From assembly GCA_001516055.1 (NCBI GenBank), contig LOEZ01000035.1, positions 1 to 36,172 of the forward strand: DNA of 36,172 bases, read 5' to 3'. The stretch's first letter is position 1; each line of letters begins with the position of its first letter. The translations under genes were made by a program, and so were the position numbers. The notes beneath the pieces are model-generated. The model made no database searches and was not told where the DNA came from. It worked only from the letters and a program-made list of their open reading frames with translations. Below, piece after piece: positions 8,203 to 17,043 of the stretch. This stretch comes from Gracilibacter sp. BRH_c7a. Its GTDB lineage: Bacteria; Bacillota; Desulfitobacteriia; Desulfitobacteriales; Syntrophobotulaceae.

Positions 8203-9054
8203 ATGAGGAAAGTTAAGATTATCACAGACAGTACCAATGATCTTTCCGCCAAGATACTTCAGGAATACGACATTACAGTGGTTCCTTTGTATGTAGAATT
8301 TGGTGAAGAAACTTACAAAGATGGCTTAGAATTGGATCCCGGCCGCCTTATACAAATGGTTGATGATAAAGGAATAATGCCTAAGACTGCATCCCCTTCA
8401 CCCTATGATTTCTCTGAGATTTATTGGGAGTATATTAATCAGGAATTTGATTTAGTAGTGATAACCCTATCATCAGAGCTATCATCGACTTACCAGAATG
8501 CAGTTCTGGCGGCAGCAGAATTTCCACCCGAAAGAATCCTGGTGGTAGACTCCAAAAGTCTTTCTAGTGGGATTGGAATATTAGTAATGGCAGCGGGAGA
8601 TTATGCTAGAACAGGGATGTCAGCGGAGTTAATAGCAGAACAGATACAAAAAATGACAGCCAAAGTAAATGTAAGGTTCATTATCGATACACTCGAATAT
8701 CTTTATAAAGGTGGAAGGTGCAGCGCAGTACAGAATTTAGTAAGTAGTGTGCTCAAGATTCGGCCTATCATAGGATTAACAGACGGTAAGATGATTGTTA
8801 AAGACAAAGTGCGTGGAGATAAGATCAAGGCTTTAGATAAGATGATTAATGATATATTAATGAAAAAAGAATCCATCGACTCAGATAGGATTATCATCAC
8901 TTATTCATTAGGTAGTGAGGATGAAGCAAGTAATCTGAAGAATTATTTTAAAACAGAGTTCCCAAACACAACCATTCAAACTACCACTGCCGGTTGTGTG
9001 ATATCCAGTCATTGTGGTCCCAATACTATAGGCGTTATATATCTGGATAAATAA
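8203..9054 (+). CDS. DegV family fatty-acid-binding protein
   Basis: A 283-residue DegV/FakB-type protein. The N-terminus VKIITDSTNDLS, the stretch VVPLYVEFGEETYKDG, the substrate-pocket segment SPSPYDFSEIY, the VITLSSELSSTYQNA motif and the C-terminal HCGPNTIGVIYL are all hallmarks. These proteins bind one fatty acid; FakB members present it to the FakA kinase for phosphorylation, producing the acyl-phosphate used by PlsX/PlsY. No fakA is in this window, so the exact role is open, but a PlsY-like gene lies 13 kb away. AGGAG at 8189-8193 supports ATG 8203. It is monocistronic and followed by a strong terminator hairpin. Confidence 0.92.
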   Translation: MRKVKIITDSTNDLSAKILQEYDITVVPLYVEFGEETYKDGLELDPGRLIQMVDDKGIMPKTASPSPYDFSEIYWEYINQEFDLVVITLSSELSSTYQNAVLAAAEFPPERILVVDSKSLSSGIGILVMAAGDYARTGMSAELIAEQIQKMTAKVNVRFIIDTLEYLYKGGRCSAVQNLVSSVLKIRPIIGLTDGKMIVKDKVRGDKIKALDKMINDILMKKESIDSDRIIITYSLGSEDEASNLKNYFKTEFPNTTIQTTTAGCVISSHCGPNTIGVIYLDK

Positions 9055-9101
9055 TAAACAATCAATGCCCAAACCTAAAAGAATTAAAATATTGAAATTC
9101 A

Positions 9102-9132
9102 AAGGAGATTAGTTAAATTGACTAGTCTCCTT
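9102..9132 (+). terminator. Hairpin terminator after degV
   Basis: AAGGAGATTAGT and ACTAGTCTCCTT form a 12-bp stem with one T-G wobble around a 7-base loop, followed by ATTGTCTTTAATT. Located 47 bases after the DegV stop codon, it separates this gene from the sigma-factor operon. Confidence 0.65.
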
Positions 9133-9187
9133 ATTGTCTTTAATTAAATCATTAAATTTGAAATATTTCCCCTAAAGAGGAAATATA

Positions 9188-9250
9188 ATGATAATTGAAG
9201 AATATTTAGAAAGAACGTCATTTCTTACGGAGTTACATTTCTTAGCGTAA
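9188..9250 (+). CDS. Possible 20-residue leader ORF before the sigma factor
   Basis: A short frame (MIIEEYLERTSFLTELHFLA) with a well placed AAGAGG seven bases before its ATG, ending 67 bases before the sigma-factor start. It overlaps two CATTTCTTA direct repeats 17 bases apart, so those bases may be a regulatory site and the ORF may be chance. Nothing in the peptide identifies a function. Confidence 0.2.
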   Translation: MIIEEYLERTSFLTELHFLA

Positions 9251-9317
9251 CTTTTAAGAGTTCTAATCGTTAATACATAGTGAAGAGCACGGATATCGAT
9301 GGAGGAGGTGGCTGCTG

Positions 9318-9869
9318 ATGAATTCCAGCAATCTAGCCACAGATGAAAAGGACCTGATAAAACGGGTTAAAAGTAACAAGGAAGTTTTTATTGAAATTTA
9401 TGATGCTCATTTTCAACCAATATATAACTATGCCTTTTACCGCTCCATGAACCATAGCGAGGCTGAGGAAATAGCTTCCCAGACCTTCCTTGCTGCGTTG
9501 GAAAAGATTCAGAGTTTCGAGTATCGCAACATTCCCGTGGTGGTTTGGCTGTATAAAATAGCTTCTAATGCCTTGACCGACCATTATCGCAAGAAAGGGA
9601 AAACTGTGGAGCTGACAAATGATTATGTTAATGTCGATTCCAACTGCGAACCGGAACAAGTGGTTATGGACAGATCAGAAAAGGAACAGTTAATCCAGCA
9701 GCTCAAAGATCTGCCGAGTTTACAGCAACAGGCTCTTGTTCTACGGTATATTCAGGATCTGTCATACAAAGAGATTGCTCAGATTATGGACAAAACAGAA
9801 GGATCGGTCAAACAGCTTCTTCATCGGGGTCTGACCTGTTTACGCGAAAGGATGGTGCGTTATGCCTAA
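9318..9869 (+). CDS. ECF-type RNA polymerase sigma factor
   Basis: A 183-residue sigma-70 family factor of the extracytoplasmic-function type, containing only regions 2 and 4. Region 2 covers about residues 25-95 (YDAHFQPIYNYAFYR, then SEAEEIASQTFLAALEKI, ending in the promoter-melting segment VVVWLYKIASNALTDHYRKK). Region 4 covers about 125-180 (LPSLQQQALVLRYIQDLSY, then the helix-turn-helix KEIAQIMDKTEGSVKQLLHR). GGAGGAGG just upstream gives an excellent ribosome site for ATG 9318. Its end overlaps the following alpha-2-macroglobulin-like gene by 8 bases, so the two are translationally coupled. In this gene order the next gene is normally the membrane anti-sigma factor; here it is the giant A2M-like protein, whose N-terminus may play that role. 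Confidence 0.93.
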   Translation: MNSSNLATDEKDLIKRVKSNKEVFIEIYDAHFQPIYNYAFYRSMNHSEAEEIASQTFLAALEKIQSFEYRNIPVVVWLYKIASNALTDHYRKKGKTVELTNDYVNVDSNCEPEQVVMDRSEKEQLIQQLKDLPSLQQQALVLRYIQDLSYKEIAQIMDKTEGSVKQLLHRGLTCLRERMVRYA

Positions 9870-12800
9870 AGAACCTTTTGAGAATGACACAGAACTTGAC
9901 ACAGAACTTGACACAGAACTTGACACAGAACTCGAAGAACTAGAGAAAGTGATGGGTAATTCGTTTGAAGATATGGACCCTGTTCCTCCTATTAGAGCTG
10001 AATTCAAAGACGAGCTGAGAACTGAATTGCAGAACAAAGTATCCTCCATTAATAAAGGAACATCACTTAGAGGAAGAATAGGCTCTTTTTTGGGCCCTGG
10101 AAAAGGATCAGATGGCTTCCGCAAATGGAAATATGTTATCAGCTTCACTCTGGTAATAGTAATGCTAACTACCATTTTTTGGGGGATGGGTGAACTTGGT
10201 CCTGCACCTGAACCTCTGGATGCCTCTGAAGTGACTATCACTGCCTTAAGTACAGATACGTTGGGGATTGAACTTGATAGTGCTTTTTTATTGACTGGCT
10301 CAGAACCCATGGATGAAAAGACCATAAAAGATAGTTTGAAAACAAATCCGGAGTTTGCTTACAGATTAGATAAACAAGCTGATGGATCAGAGTATAAGAT
10401 TATACCGCAAGAAGAGTTATCCCCCAATACCATCTACACTTTGTCCTTTGACCCCGTAGGGATGGGTTATGAGAATTTGAGCTGGGCTTTCCAGACTAAG
10501 ACCAACTTCCGAGTTATCGGATCTTTACCCGCCGATAGGAGTAGTCATGTTCCTGTTGCAACCGGGATAGAATTAACCTTTTCTCATGAGAACTATGACA
10601 GCCAAAAGATTAACGAGTATTTTACTATGTCACCACAAACAGAAGGGACTTTTGAAAAACACAAAAAGACGACGGTATTTGTCCCTAAGGAATTACAGCC
10701 ATCTACCATTTATACCATCACCTTGAAGAAAGGATTGCCTCTGGTTGGAACCTCCGAAACTCTGAAAGACGATTATGTTTTCAGTTTTGAGACAGCACCC
10801 ATAAATCAAGGGAGTACTGCCTTTGAGTTTAATATGGATACAGCTCTGACTGAATTCAGTACCACGGACATACCGGCTTTTTCTGTTTACTTCTACAATC
10901 AGTACCAATCGGGAAATAACGCTGCTAACACTCCTTCTCTCCATATCGATCTCTATCGCTACCCTGATTATAAAGATTTCCAATCTTCCTTGGCCAAACG
11001 AGACTTGATTCCCAGTTGGTCATACTTTGCTTGGAATGGTTATCGAGAAGAACTCAATCCTCAGTACAGGATAGCTGATTACGATACTGAATTCCTCCGT
11101 GTAGATCAGTATAGCCATTATATTGTCTTTCCCGAGGAATTGGAGGCTGGCTATTACGCAGCTGAACTTAAGGCAGATGACGCTGTCAGGCAGGTTTGGT
11201 TTCAGGTTAGTGACTTAGCAGTTTATCAAGCTCAAGGAGAAACAAATACTTTATTTTGGGTAAATGATTTGCAGACCAAAACCCCTGTTTCTGATTTCGA
11301 GGTAATTATCGACAGTAAGAACCTATCAACTAAAGGAGATGGAACAGGAGCAGTACTAATCGAAGAAGAGTTGATGGGAACAAATCGAGATTATGCCCTT
11401 ATCAAGAGCGGCATTAGAGAGCTGTTAGTTCCATTAGAGGCAAGGCCAGAACACATCAAGAGTGGCTCCACCTCAAAAGATTATTGGAAATATTTCTACC
11501 TCGACAGAGAGCTGTATCAACCAGAAGATATCATCAATTTCTGGGGAGTCTTATCGTCCAGAGATCAAGCTGGAACACAACCTAACGAGATTACTTTAGA
11601 GCTTCGGGGAACTGATGGTCCTTATCACCGAGGTGCTGAAGATAGTCCGATTCTAACCAGAAAAATATCAGTCAAAGACAAAACGTATACCGGCCAAATG
11701 AAATTGCCAGTTCTTAAACCAGGTTATTATTACATCCAGCTTAAAATAGGAGATATGTTCCTCCTTTCCAGAGGATTCTCAGTTGAGACTTATCAAAAAC
11801 CATCTTATAAACTTACCCTGACCCAAGACAAAAAGGCAATATTTGCGGGAGAAAGTCTAGGATTCAAGGCTAAAACTGCTTTCTTTGAAGGGACTCCGGT
11901 ATCAGGCACACAATTAAATTATAATATTGAGTCCAGTAATGGTACTGTTACCACCGACGACAAAGGGGAAGCTGAGATTTCTTATAAAGGCTTCACTCAG
12001 CAGGAGGATTACAGTCCTTATCGCTACGTTTCCATGTGGGTAAATGCAGTACTCCCGGAAGTCGGAGAGATAGCTACTTCAACTGATTTTTATGTATTTA
12101 AGAGTAAGGTTTATATTACAGGAGAGGCAAAGCGGCAGGCAGATAGTTATACCCTCACCGCTAAACTGTCTGAAGTGGATCTGACAGATATCAATAACGG
12201 CCAGTATATCTCAGAAGAACACTTCCTCAAAGATGCTGTTGCCAATAGTCCAATTAAAGCCAACCTCTACCAAGAGGTGTGGACCAAAGTAGAGTCAGGT
12301 CAACAGTATAATTTTATAAGTAAACAAGTGGAGAAGATATATCACTATAATTATTCTACGAAACATATTAATGAATTTGAACTTATTACAGATGCTGATG
12401 GGACAATCAACCATACAGGGGAATTGGATCCTGAGAACTCCTATTACATCGAGCTGACTGCAGTGGACAGCGATGACCGTCAGTTCACTCGCAGGCTTTA
12501 CGTTGGCAGCGATAGGCACAACAGTCCTGACTATCAACATTACTACCTGCAGACTTCACCTGAAATAGACGGATATCTACCTGGGGATGATGTGTTGGTC
12601 ACAATGATGGTCAACGATAGGGAATTGAAGGCGGCTGATAATAGTATTCTTTTCTACAGAGGTCAAAAATTCATTGACTCCCACCAGGTAACTGGTAATC
12701 CTAAATATGGCTTTACTTTTACCAACGAAAATATCCCCAATATCATTGTCTATGGTGTTTACTTCGATGGATATACCTATCATGAGGCTTATTCGATAAA

Positions 12801-14976
12801 TATACCCTTTGCCCGTGATTCGAGAGCCCTGGAAATCAATATAGAATCAGACCGGCAGGAGTATAAGCCTGGAGACACGGTAAAGCTGGAGGTAATGGTT
12901 AGTGACGCTAACCATAAGCCTATAAAAGGAGCACAAGTCAATTTAAACCTCGTTGATGAAGCTTTATTCAGCTTACGTGAACAAAATGTTAACTTCCTGA
13001 ATAGCCTCTACGGGGATTACTTGTATCCCTATCTCAATACCAGAAAGTCTCACGATCATCCTGAATTTCGGGGTGGAGCGGAGAGTGGAGGAGAAGGGGG
13101 ATCGGACCGTAAGGATTTCCGTGATACAGTAGTTTTTACTACCATTCAGACTGACGCTAATGGCAAGGCAAGCATAGAATTCGAACTACCGGATAATCTT
13201 ACTTCTTGGCGGGTAACATACCACGCTTTTACCGATGAGCTTCAGGCAGGAAGTGGGACCAAGCAGATTCCAGTAAGATTGCCCTTCTTTATTGAGATGA
13301 CTTTAAATAATTCCTATCTGGAAGGGGATTCTCCTCTGGTTATTCTCCGTTCGTTTGGAGATAAACTGCAGGGTGCGAAGGAAGTAGCATATACTATGAA
13401 ACTGATAGATCCTCAGGGTAAGGAACAGACCTGGAAAGAAAATGCATTATCTTTTACACCATTGGATTGGAAATTGCCTGAACTAAAAGCTGGTAAATAT
13501 AGCCTAACTGTTTCCGCCGCTTATAATGGCCTCAGCGATACTCTTACCAAGGAATTCATGGTAGTAAGCTCTTTCCAAGAAAGGACTATCACTTACATTG
13601 AGTTATTACAAGAAGGTATAGGAATTGAAGGTTCTCAGGTATCACCTACCACGGTAATCTTTAGTGATTATGAAAAAGGACAATACCTCAGGGGGCTGTA
13701 CCAATTAGCTTGGAATAATGGCAGCCGCTTAGAACAAAAACTCACATCGCTTGAAGCAAAAAAACTTTTGCAAGAGTATTTCCCTGAGGAACCAGAATAT
13801 TCTCAGATGATAGAAGATCAAGATTCCCTTCTGCTCTACCAAAAACCGGACGGTGGAATCAGTATCCTGCCTTATGGGGAGAGTGAACTGACTTTATCTG
13901 CCATGGTAGCTTCCACAACTCCGGAACTATTCGACAGTAAGGCTTTGTGTGGGTACTTCTATCGCGTAATGGAAGAAGGGCAAGAAGATAACATGAGTCT
14001 GGCCCTCTTGGGGCTAGCAGCCCTCAAAGAACCTGTACTTCTTGATATTAAAAACTATTTACTGGAAAAAGAATTGGAACCCGCAGTGAGAATAAACCTA
14101 GCCCTGGCTCTGCTAGATATAGGAGATGGTGCTTACGCCCAAGAAGTATTTCAGGAGTTACTAACCCTCTACAGTCAAGACTTAGGTGTGGTGATGAGAA
14201 TCAATGTAGGGCGTGATCAGGATGAAATAATCCAAGCCACTACTCAAATGGCTCTTCTGGCTGCACGTCTCAATCAACCGCAAAAGAATAAACTCTATCA
14301 GTATCTCCTCGAAAATCAAGGCAAAGATATTCTCAACACAGTGGAACAATTACAGATTCTAAAGTATAACCTAAAGTTTATGAAGCCTACGCCAGTGAGC
14401 TTCACCTACGAACTCAATGGTGAAAAAGTTAATAAAGAGCTTGTTGGCAACGATCTTTTTAAATTAACCCTATTACCGGAAGATCTGCAAGAAATCAGAT
14501 TCAGCCATGTAGAAGGTAAAGTAGGAATAATGAGGAAATATACGCTTCCAATTCCGGCTGGAGAGACAGGAGACAGTGTAGACCTGATGATCAGCCGAAC
14601 CTATATGGTTGATGATAATAAAGCTACTACTTTTAACAGATCAGACCTTATTAAAGTAGTGATAAACAGCAATATTGGCGATAAAGCGCCAGCGGGACTA
14701 TACGAAATCGTGGATATTCTGCCTGCAGGTCTAACCCATGTTTCTCAGCCCTATAATTATTATGAGTATGATAAGAATCAGACTCGTTGGGATTATCCTT
14801 CTGAAGTCAATGGCCAAAAACTAGTCTTCCTATTAGGCAAAGGCAACCATGAAATCACATATTTAGCTCGTGTCATTTCACCTGGTGAGTTCACCTGTGA
14901 AGCCCCGGTTCTAAACAATATTAAGAACAATACCATCTATACAAGTGGCAGTAAGGACAGGATAGTAATTGAATGA
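9862..14976 (+). CDS. Membrane-anchored alpha-2-macroglobulin-like protein with anti-sigma-like N-terminus
   Basis: A 1704-residue protein. Residues 1-90 are cytoplasmic and acidic, with a TELD repeat (10-25) and a segment PIRAEFKDELRTEL (about 43-56) like the membrane-proximal tail seen in many anti-sigma factors. Residues 91-109 form the only membrane span. Outside are two SbsA/Big_5-type Ig-like domains (about 125-315), a series of macroglobulin domains (MG2 near 640-690), a low-complexity bait-like segment GGAESGGEGGSDRKD (about 1070), the A2M core (DTVVFTTIQTDANGKASIEF, LPDNLTSWRV), an alpha-toroid (about 1280-1530) and a C-terminal beta domain (VDILPAGLTHV). At the thioester position the sequence is GSRLEQ (1287-1292), so the cysteine of CxEQ is Arg1289: no thioester can form. 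Length is close to E. coli YfhM (about 1650). It overlaps genes on both sides (8 and 4 bases). Bacterial A2Ms trap proteases; here a sensing role for the sigma factor is my inference. Confidence 0.9.
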   Translation: MPKEPFENDTELDTELDTELDTELEELEKVMGNSFEDMDPVPPIRAEFKDELRTELQNKVSSINKGTSLRGRIGSFLGPGKGSDGFRKWKYVISFTLVIVMLTTIFWGMGELGPAPEPLDASEVTITALSTDTLGIELDSAFLLTGSEPMDEKTIKDSLKTNPEFAYRLDKQADGSEYKIIPQEELSPNTIYTLSFDPVGMGYENLSWAFQTKTNFRVIGSLPADRSSHVPVATGIELTFSHENYDSQKINEYFTMSPQTEGTFEKHKKTTVFVPKELQPSTIYTITLKKGLPLVGTSETLKDDYVFSFETAPINQGSTAFEFNMDTALTEFSTTDIPAFSVYFYNQYQSGNNAANTPSLHIDLYRYPDYKDFQSSLAKRDLIPSWSYFAWNGYREELNPQYRIADYDTEFLRVDQYSHYIVFPEELEAGYYAAELKADDAVRQVWFQVSDLAVYQAQGETNTLFWVNDLQTKTPVSDFEVIIDSKNLSTKGDGTGAVLIEEELMGTNRDYALIKSGIRELLVPLEARPEHIKSGSTSKDYWKYFYLDRELYQPEDIINFWGVLSSRDQAGTQPNEITLELRGTDGPYHRGAEDSPILTRKISVKDKTYTGQMKLPVLKPGYYYIQLKIGDMFLLSRGFSVETYQKPSYKLTLTQDKKAIFAGESLGFKAKTAFFEGTPVSGTQLNYNIESSNGTVTTDDKGEAEISYKGFTQQEDYSPYRYVSMWVNAVLPEVGEIATSTDFYVFKSKVYITGEAKRQADSYTLTAKLSEVDLTDINNGQYISEEHFLKDAVANSPIKANLYQEVWTKVESGQQYNFISKQVEKIYHYNYSTKHINEFELITDADGTINHTGELDPENSYYIELTAVDSDDRQFTRRLYVGSDRHNSPDYQHYYLQTSPEIDGYLPGDDVLVTMMVNDRELKAADNSILFYRGQKFIDSHQVTGNPKYGFTFTNENIPNIIVYGVYFDGYTYHEAYSINIPFARDSRALEINIESDRQEYKPGDTVKLEVMVSDANHKPIKGAQVNLNLVDEALFSLREQNVNFLNSLYGDYLYPYLNTRKSHDHPEFRGGAESGGEGGSDRKDFRDTVVFTTIQTDANGKASIEFELPDNLTSWRVTYHAFTDELQAGSGTKQIPVRLPFFIEMTLNNSYLEGDSPLVILRSFGDKLQGAKEVAYTMKLIDPQGKEQTWKENALSFTPLDWKLPELKAGKYSLTVSAAYNGLSDTLTKEFMVVSSFQERTITYIELLQEGIGIEGSQVSPTTVIFSDYEKGQYLRGLYQLAWNNGSRLEQKLTSLEAKKLLQEYFPEEPEYSQMIEDQDSLLLYQKPDGGISILPYGESELTLSAMVASTTPELFDSKALCGYFYRVMEEGQEDNMSLALLGLAALKEPVLLDIKNYLLEKELEPAVRINLALALLDIGDGAYAQEVFQELLTLYSQDLGVVMRINVGRDQDEIIQATTQMALLAARLNQPQKNKLYQYLLENQGKDILNTVEQLQILKYNLKFMKPTPVSFTYELNGEKVNKELVGNDLFKLTLLPEDLQEIRFSHVEGKVGIMRKYTLPIPAGETGDSVDLMISRTYMVDDNKATTFNRSDLIKVVINSNIGDKAPAGLYEIVDILPAGLTHVSQPYNYYEYDKNQTRWDYPSEVNGQKLVFLLGKGNHEITYLARVISPGEFTCEAPVLNNIKNNTIYTSGSKDRIVIE
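9886..9933 (+). repeat. Four tandem 12-base repeats encoding TELD
   Basis: GACACAGAACTT is repeated four times head to tail (last copy ends in C instead of T), within the first 25 codons of the A2M-like gene. The unit is a multiple of three, so copy-number change would lengthen or shorten the acidic cytoplasmic tail without a frameshift. Confidence 0.95.
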
Positions 14977-15860
14977 GATTAAAACAAAGTCGGACAGTTC
15001 AATGGTTGATTCTCCTAGTCTGTGTCCTGACCATAGTGATATGGGGCAGTAAAGATACAGACTCAGTCAGGAGGGAGGAGGTCAACTCCACCCACCCTAG
15101 TTTTGTCACTGGTCAGGAGTTAAACTCAATCCTAGCTGTCAAAACAGAAAAACAACCTATTATTGAAGGCCGGATAGTGAGTATGGTTGTTCCTCATCAT
15201 TTGGTAGCTAGCCGCCTTTTAGTTCAAGTAATGGAAATACTGGTTCCTCAACAACCTACGGTCGTAATAGTCATCGGTCCAAACCATTATAACAGTGGCG
15301 GTAAAACCATCACCGGTCTGAATGATTGGCTTAGCCCCAATGGAGTTATAGAAACTGAAGCTAATACAGTTAAAGCCCTTCTGGATAAAGGGCTGGCTGT
15401 AAGGGATGAAGAGACTCTATCAAAGGAGCATTCTATTGGGGCCTTGGTTCCTCTTCTTAAACACTATCTCCCCGAGACAAAAATTGTTCCTATTATTCTC
15501 CATCATGATGTCAGTCTTCAGGAAGTAGATGGGATTCTTCAAGCCTTGGAACCCTTCCTGGCTCAAGATGCAGTTGTCATCTCTTCCGTTGATTTCTCCC
15601 ATTACCTCACCAGAAGCCAGGCGCAAGCTAAAGATGAAGAGACTTTAAGGCATATGAATAATTTTGATTATCCTACCATCTTCCGTCTGGGAAATGACTA
15701 CCTGGATTCTCCGGCATCATTGGCAGCAGCATTTCGACTGGCAGAAAAACGCGGCATTAAGGAGTTTACTGTCCTTGATAATACGAACTCGGGAATAATT
15801 ATGCAGAATGATTTTATCGAGACAACCAGCTATTTTACCTTGGTGTTTCATACTACGTAA
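14973..15860 (+). CDS. Membrane-anchored MEMO-family protein (AmmeMemoRadiSam protein B)
   Basis: A 295-residue MEMO family protein, a fold related to class III extradiol dioxygenases. An N-terminal hydrophobic segment (residues 9-25, VQWLILLVCVLTIVIWG) makes it exported or membrane-anchored, unlike the usual cytoplasmic members. Conserved family motifs are present: VPHH (His75/76), GPNHY (His105), EHSIGALVPLL (Glu152-His153), VPIIL, and SSVDFSHYL (Asp207, His210). The next conserved position, occupied by a metal-binding cysteine in human MEMO1, appears as DSPASL with Ser246. The start overlaps the A2M-like stop by 4 bases (ATGA), making it the third gene of the sigma-A2M-MEMO operon. The AMMECR1 and radical-SAM partners named in the family title are absent, so this member works elsewhere, on the outer membrane face with the A2M protein. 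Reaction unknown. Confidence 0.9.
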   Translation: MRLKQSRTVQWLILLVCVLTIVIWGSKDTDSVRREEVNSTHPSFVTGQELNSILAVKTEKQPIIEGRIVSMVVPHHLVASRLLVQVMEILVPQQPTVVIVIGPNHYNSGGKTITGLNDWLSPNGVIETEANTVKALLDKGLAVRDEETLSKEHSIGALVPLLKHYLPETKIVPIILHHDVSLQEVDGILQALEPFLAQDAVVISSVDFSHYLTRSQAQAKDEETLRHMNNFDYPTIFRLGNDYLDSPASLAAAFRLAEKRGIKEFTVLDNTNSGIIMQNDFIETTSYFTLVFHTT

Positions 15861-15892
15861 AGTAGGATTAGCAATAACACCTGCCTACTTTA
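15858..15892 (+). terminator. Hairpin after the sigma-A2M-MEMO operon
   Basis: TAAAGTAGG and CCTACTTTA form a perfect 9-bp stem around a 17-base loop, starting at the stop codon of the MEMO gene. It lacks a following T tract, so it may be a weak or factor-assisted terminator or an mRNA-end stabiliser. Confidence 0.35.
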
Positions 15893-16080
15893 ACGAAACA
15901 ATTTAAATCCTCTTTCAAGGAGATTATGAGGTCGCGTTTCAAATGATGCTAATTTAGATTTACCTAAATGAGGTTATAATAACAAGTTTCATTACTGTAT
16001 ATTTATCGAGAAAAAGAGTATAACAAAATTATCTTATATAATTAGACTATTTAATTATTTAATAAAGGGAATGAGTTATT

Positions 16081-17034
16081 TTGATTCGAACCTTTGGATT
16101 TAAGAAGGACAAAGAGTTGTGTTTAAACTTTGATATAAATAATTTAAGTGATTATGATTTTGAATGGTACTGGGTTGATTTTGATAATCCTAGTGGCCTT
16201 GAGTTAGAATTATTCCACAAATGCTTTAACTTTCATCCTTTGTCCATTGAAGATAGTATTTACTCGTTGAACAAACCAAAATTAGACTACTATGAAAAGT
16301 ACAGTTTTTTTATCCTCAACGCATTAAGAAGCGATACTTTAGAACCAACTGAGGTTTCCTTATTTGTTTCTCATAATTATATTGTATCCTTCCATACTGA
16401 AAGTTTAATTGAAATAAATGAAGCTTGGGAACGGGTTACAGGAGACAATACAAATTGGGACAAAGGATCCATCTTTGTTACACATCAGATTTTTGATAAA
16501 ATAGTTGACCTTTTTTTCCCGGCTGTTTCCAAGATTGAAGATCAATTGGATGACTTATATTCGAAAGAAAAAAATAAATCTACCCATAACCTTTTAAATG
16601 AATTATTTCAGATTAGAGGCGATTTACAGAAAATACGAAGAATCGTAACTTCGATGAGAGACTTATTATATAGAATACTAAATTCTGAACGACTCGAAGG
16701 TTTTAAAGGACATAAAATATATTTTTCAGACATCCATGATCATTTATTAAAACTCTTGGATATGGTTGAGTCAAGCAGAGAGATAACTTCAGATCTACGT
16801 GATAGCTATTTATCGATTAATTCAAATCGTATGAACACAAATATGATGGTCTTAACGGTTATAACTACGATTTTTATCCCGTTAACCTTTATTGCCGGGA
16901 TATATGGAATGAACTTTGAATACATGCCAGAATTGAAATGGAAATTTGGTTATTTTCTGGCACTAGGAATAATGACGGGTATCGGTATTCTAATGTTTTT
17001 GTGGTTTAAACGTAAGGGGTGGTTTGATTCTTGA
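16081..17034 (+). CDS. corA: CorA family magnesium/cobalt transporter
   Basis: A 317-residue CorA-type channel for divalent cations. The large N-terminal cytoplasmic part contains HPLSIEDSIYSLNKPKLDYYEKY, the family pattern around residues 58-80, and the long helix FPAVSKIEDQLDDLYSKEKN. The C-terminus has two membrane helices (about 253-275 and 288-308) with the invariant pore motif YGMNFEYMPEL between them and a basic KRKGWF tail. It starts with TTG 16081, ten bases after AAAGGGA (16064-16070); an ATG at 16071 is out of frame. It would act as a homopentamer in the membrane. It is monocistronic and ends 9 bases from the convergent small membrane protein. No M-box-like leader could be recognised in the 220 bases upstream. 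Confidence 0.92.
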   Translation: MIRTFGFKKDKELCLNFDINNLSDYDFEWYWVDFDNPSGLELELFHKCFNFHPLSIEDSIYSLNKPKLDYYEKYSFFILNALRSDTLEPTEVSLFVSHNYIVSFHTESLIEINEAWERVTGDNTNWDKGSIFVTHQIFDKIVDLFFPAVSKIEDQLDDLYSKEKNKSTHNLLNELFQIRGDLQKIRRIVTSMRDLLYRILNSERLEGFKGHKIYFSDIHDHLLKLLDMVESSREITSDLRDSYLSINSNRMNTNMMVLTVITTIFIPLTFIAGIYGMNFEYMPELKWKFGYFLALGIMTGIGILMFLWFKRKGWFDS

Positions 17035-17043
17035 GAGATTATC

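Noticed and set aside
9886-9933. CRISPR-like repeat
   Set aside because: The four 12-base units are directly adjacent with no spacers and encode protein in frame.
15861-16080. Magnesium riboswitch (M-box) before corA
   Set aside because: No M-box-like conserved segments could be seen; AT-rich leader without strong structure.
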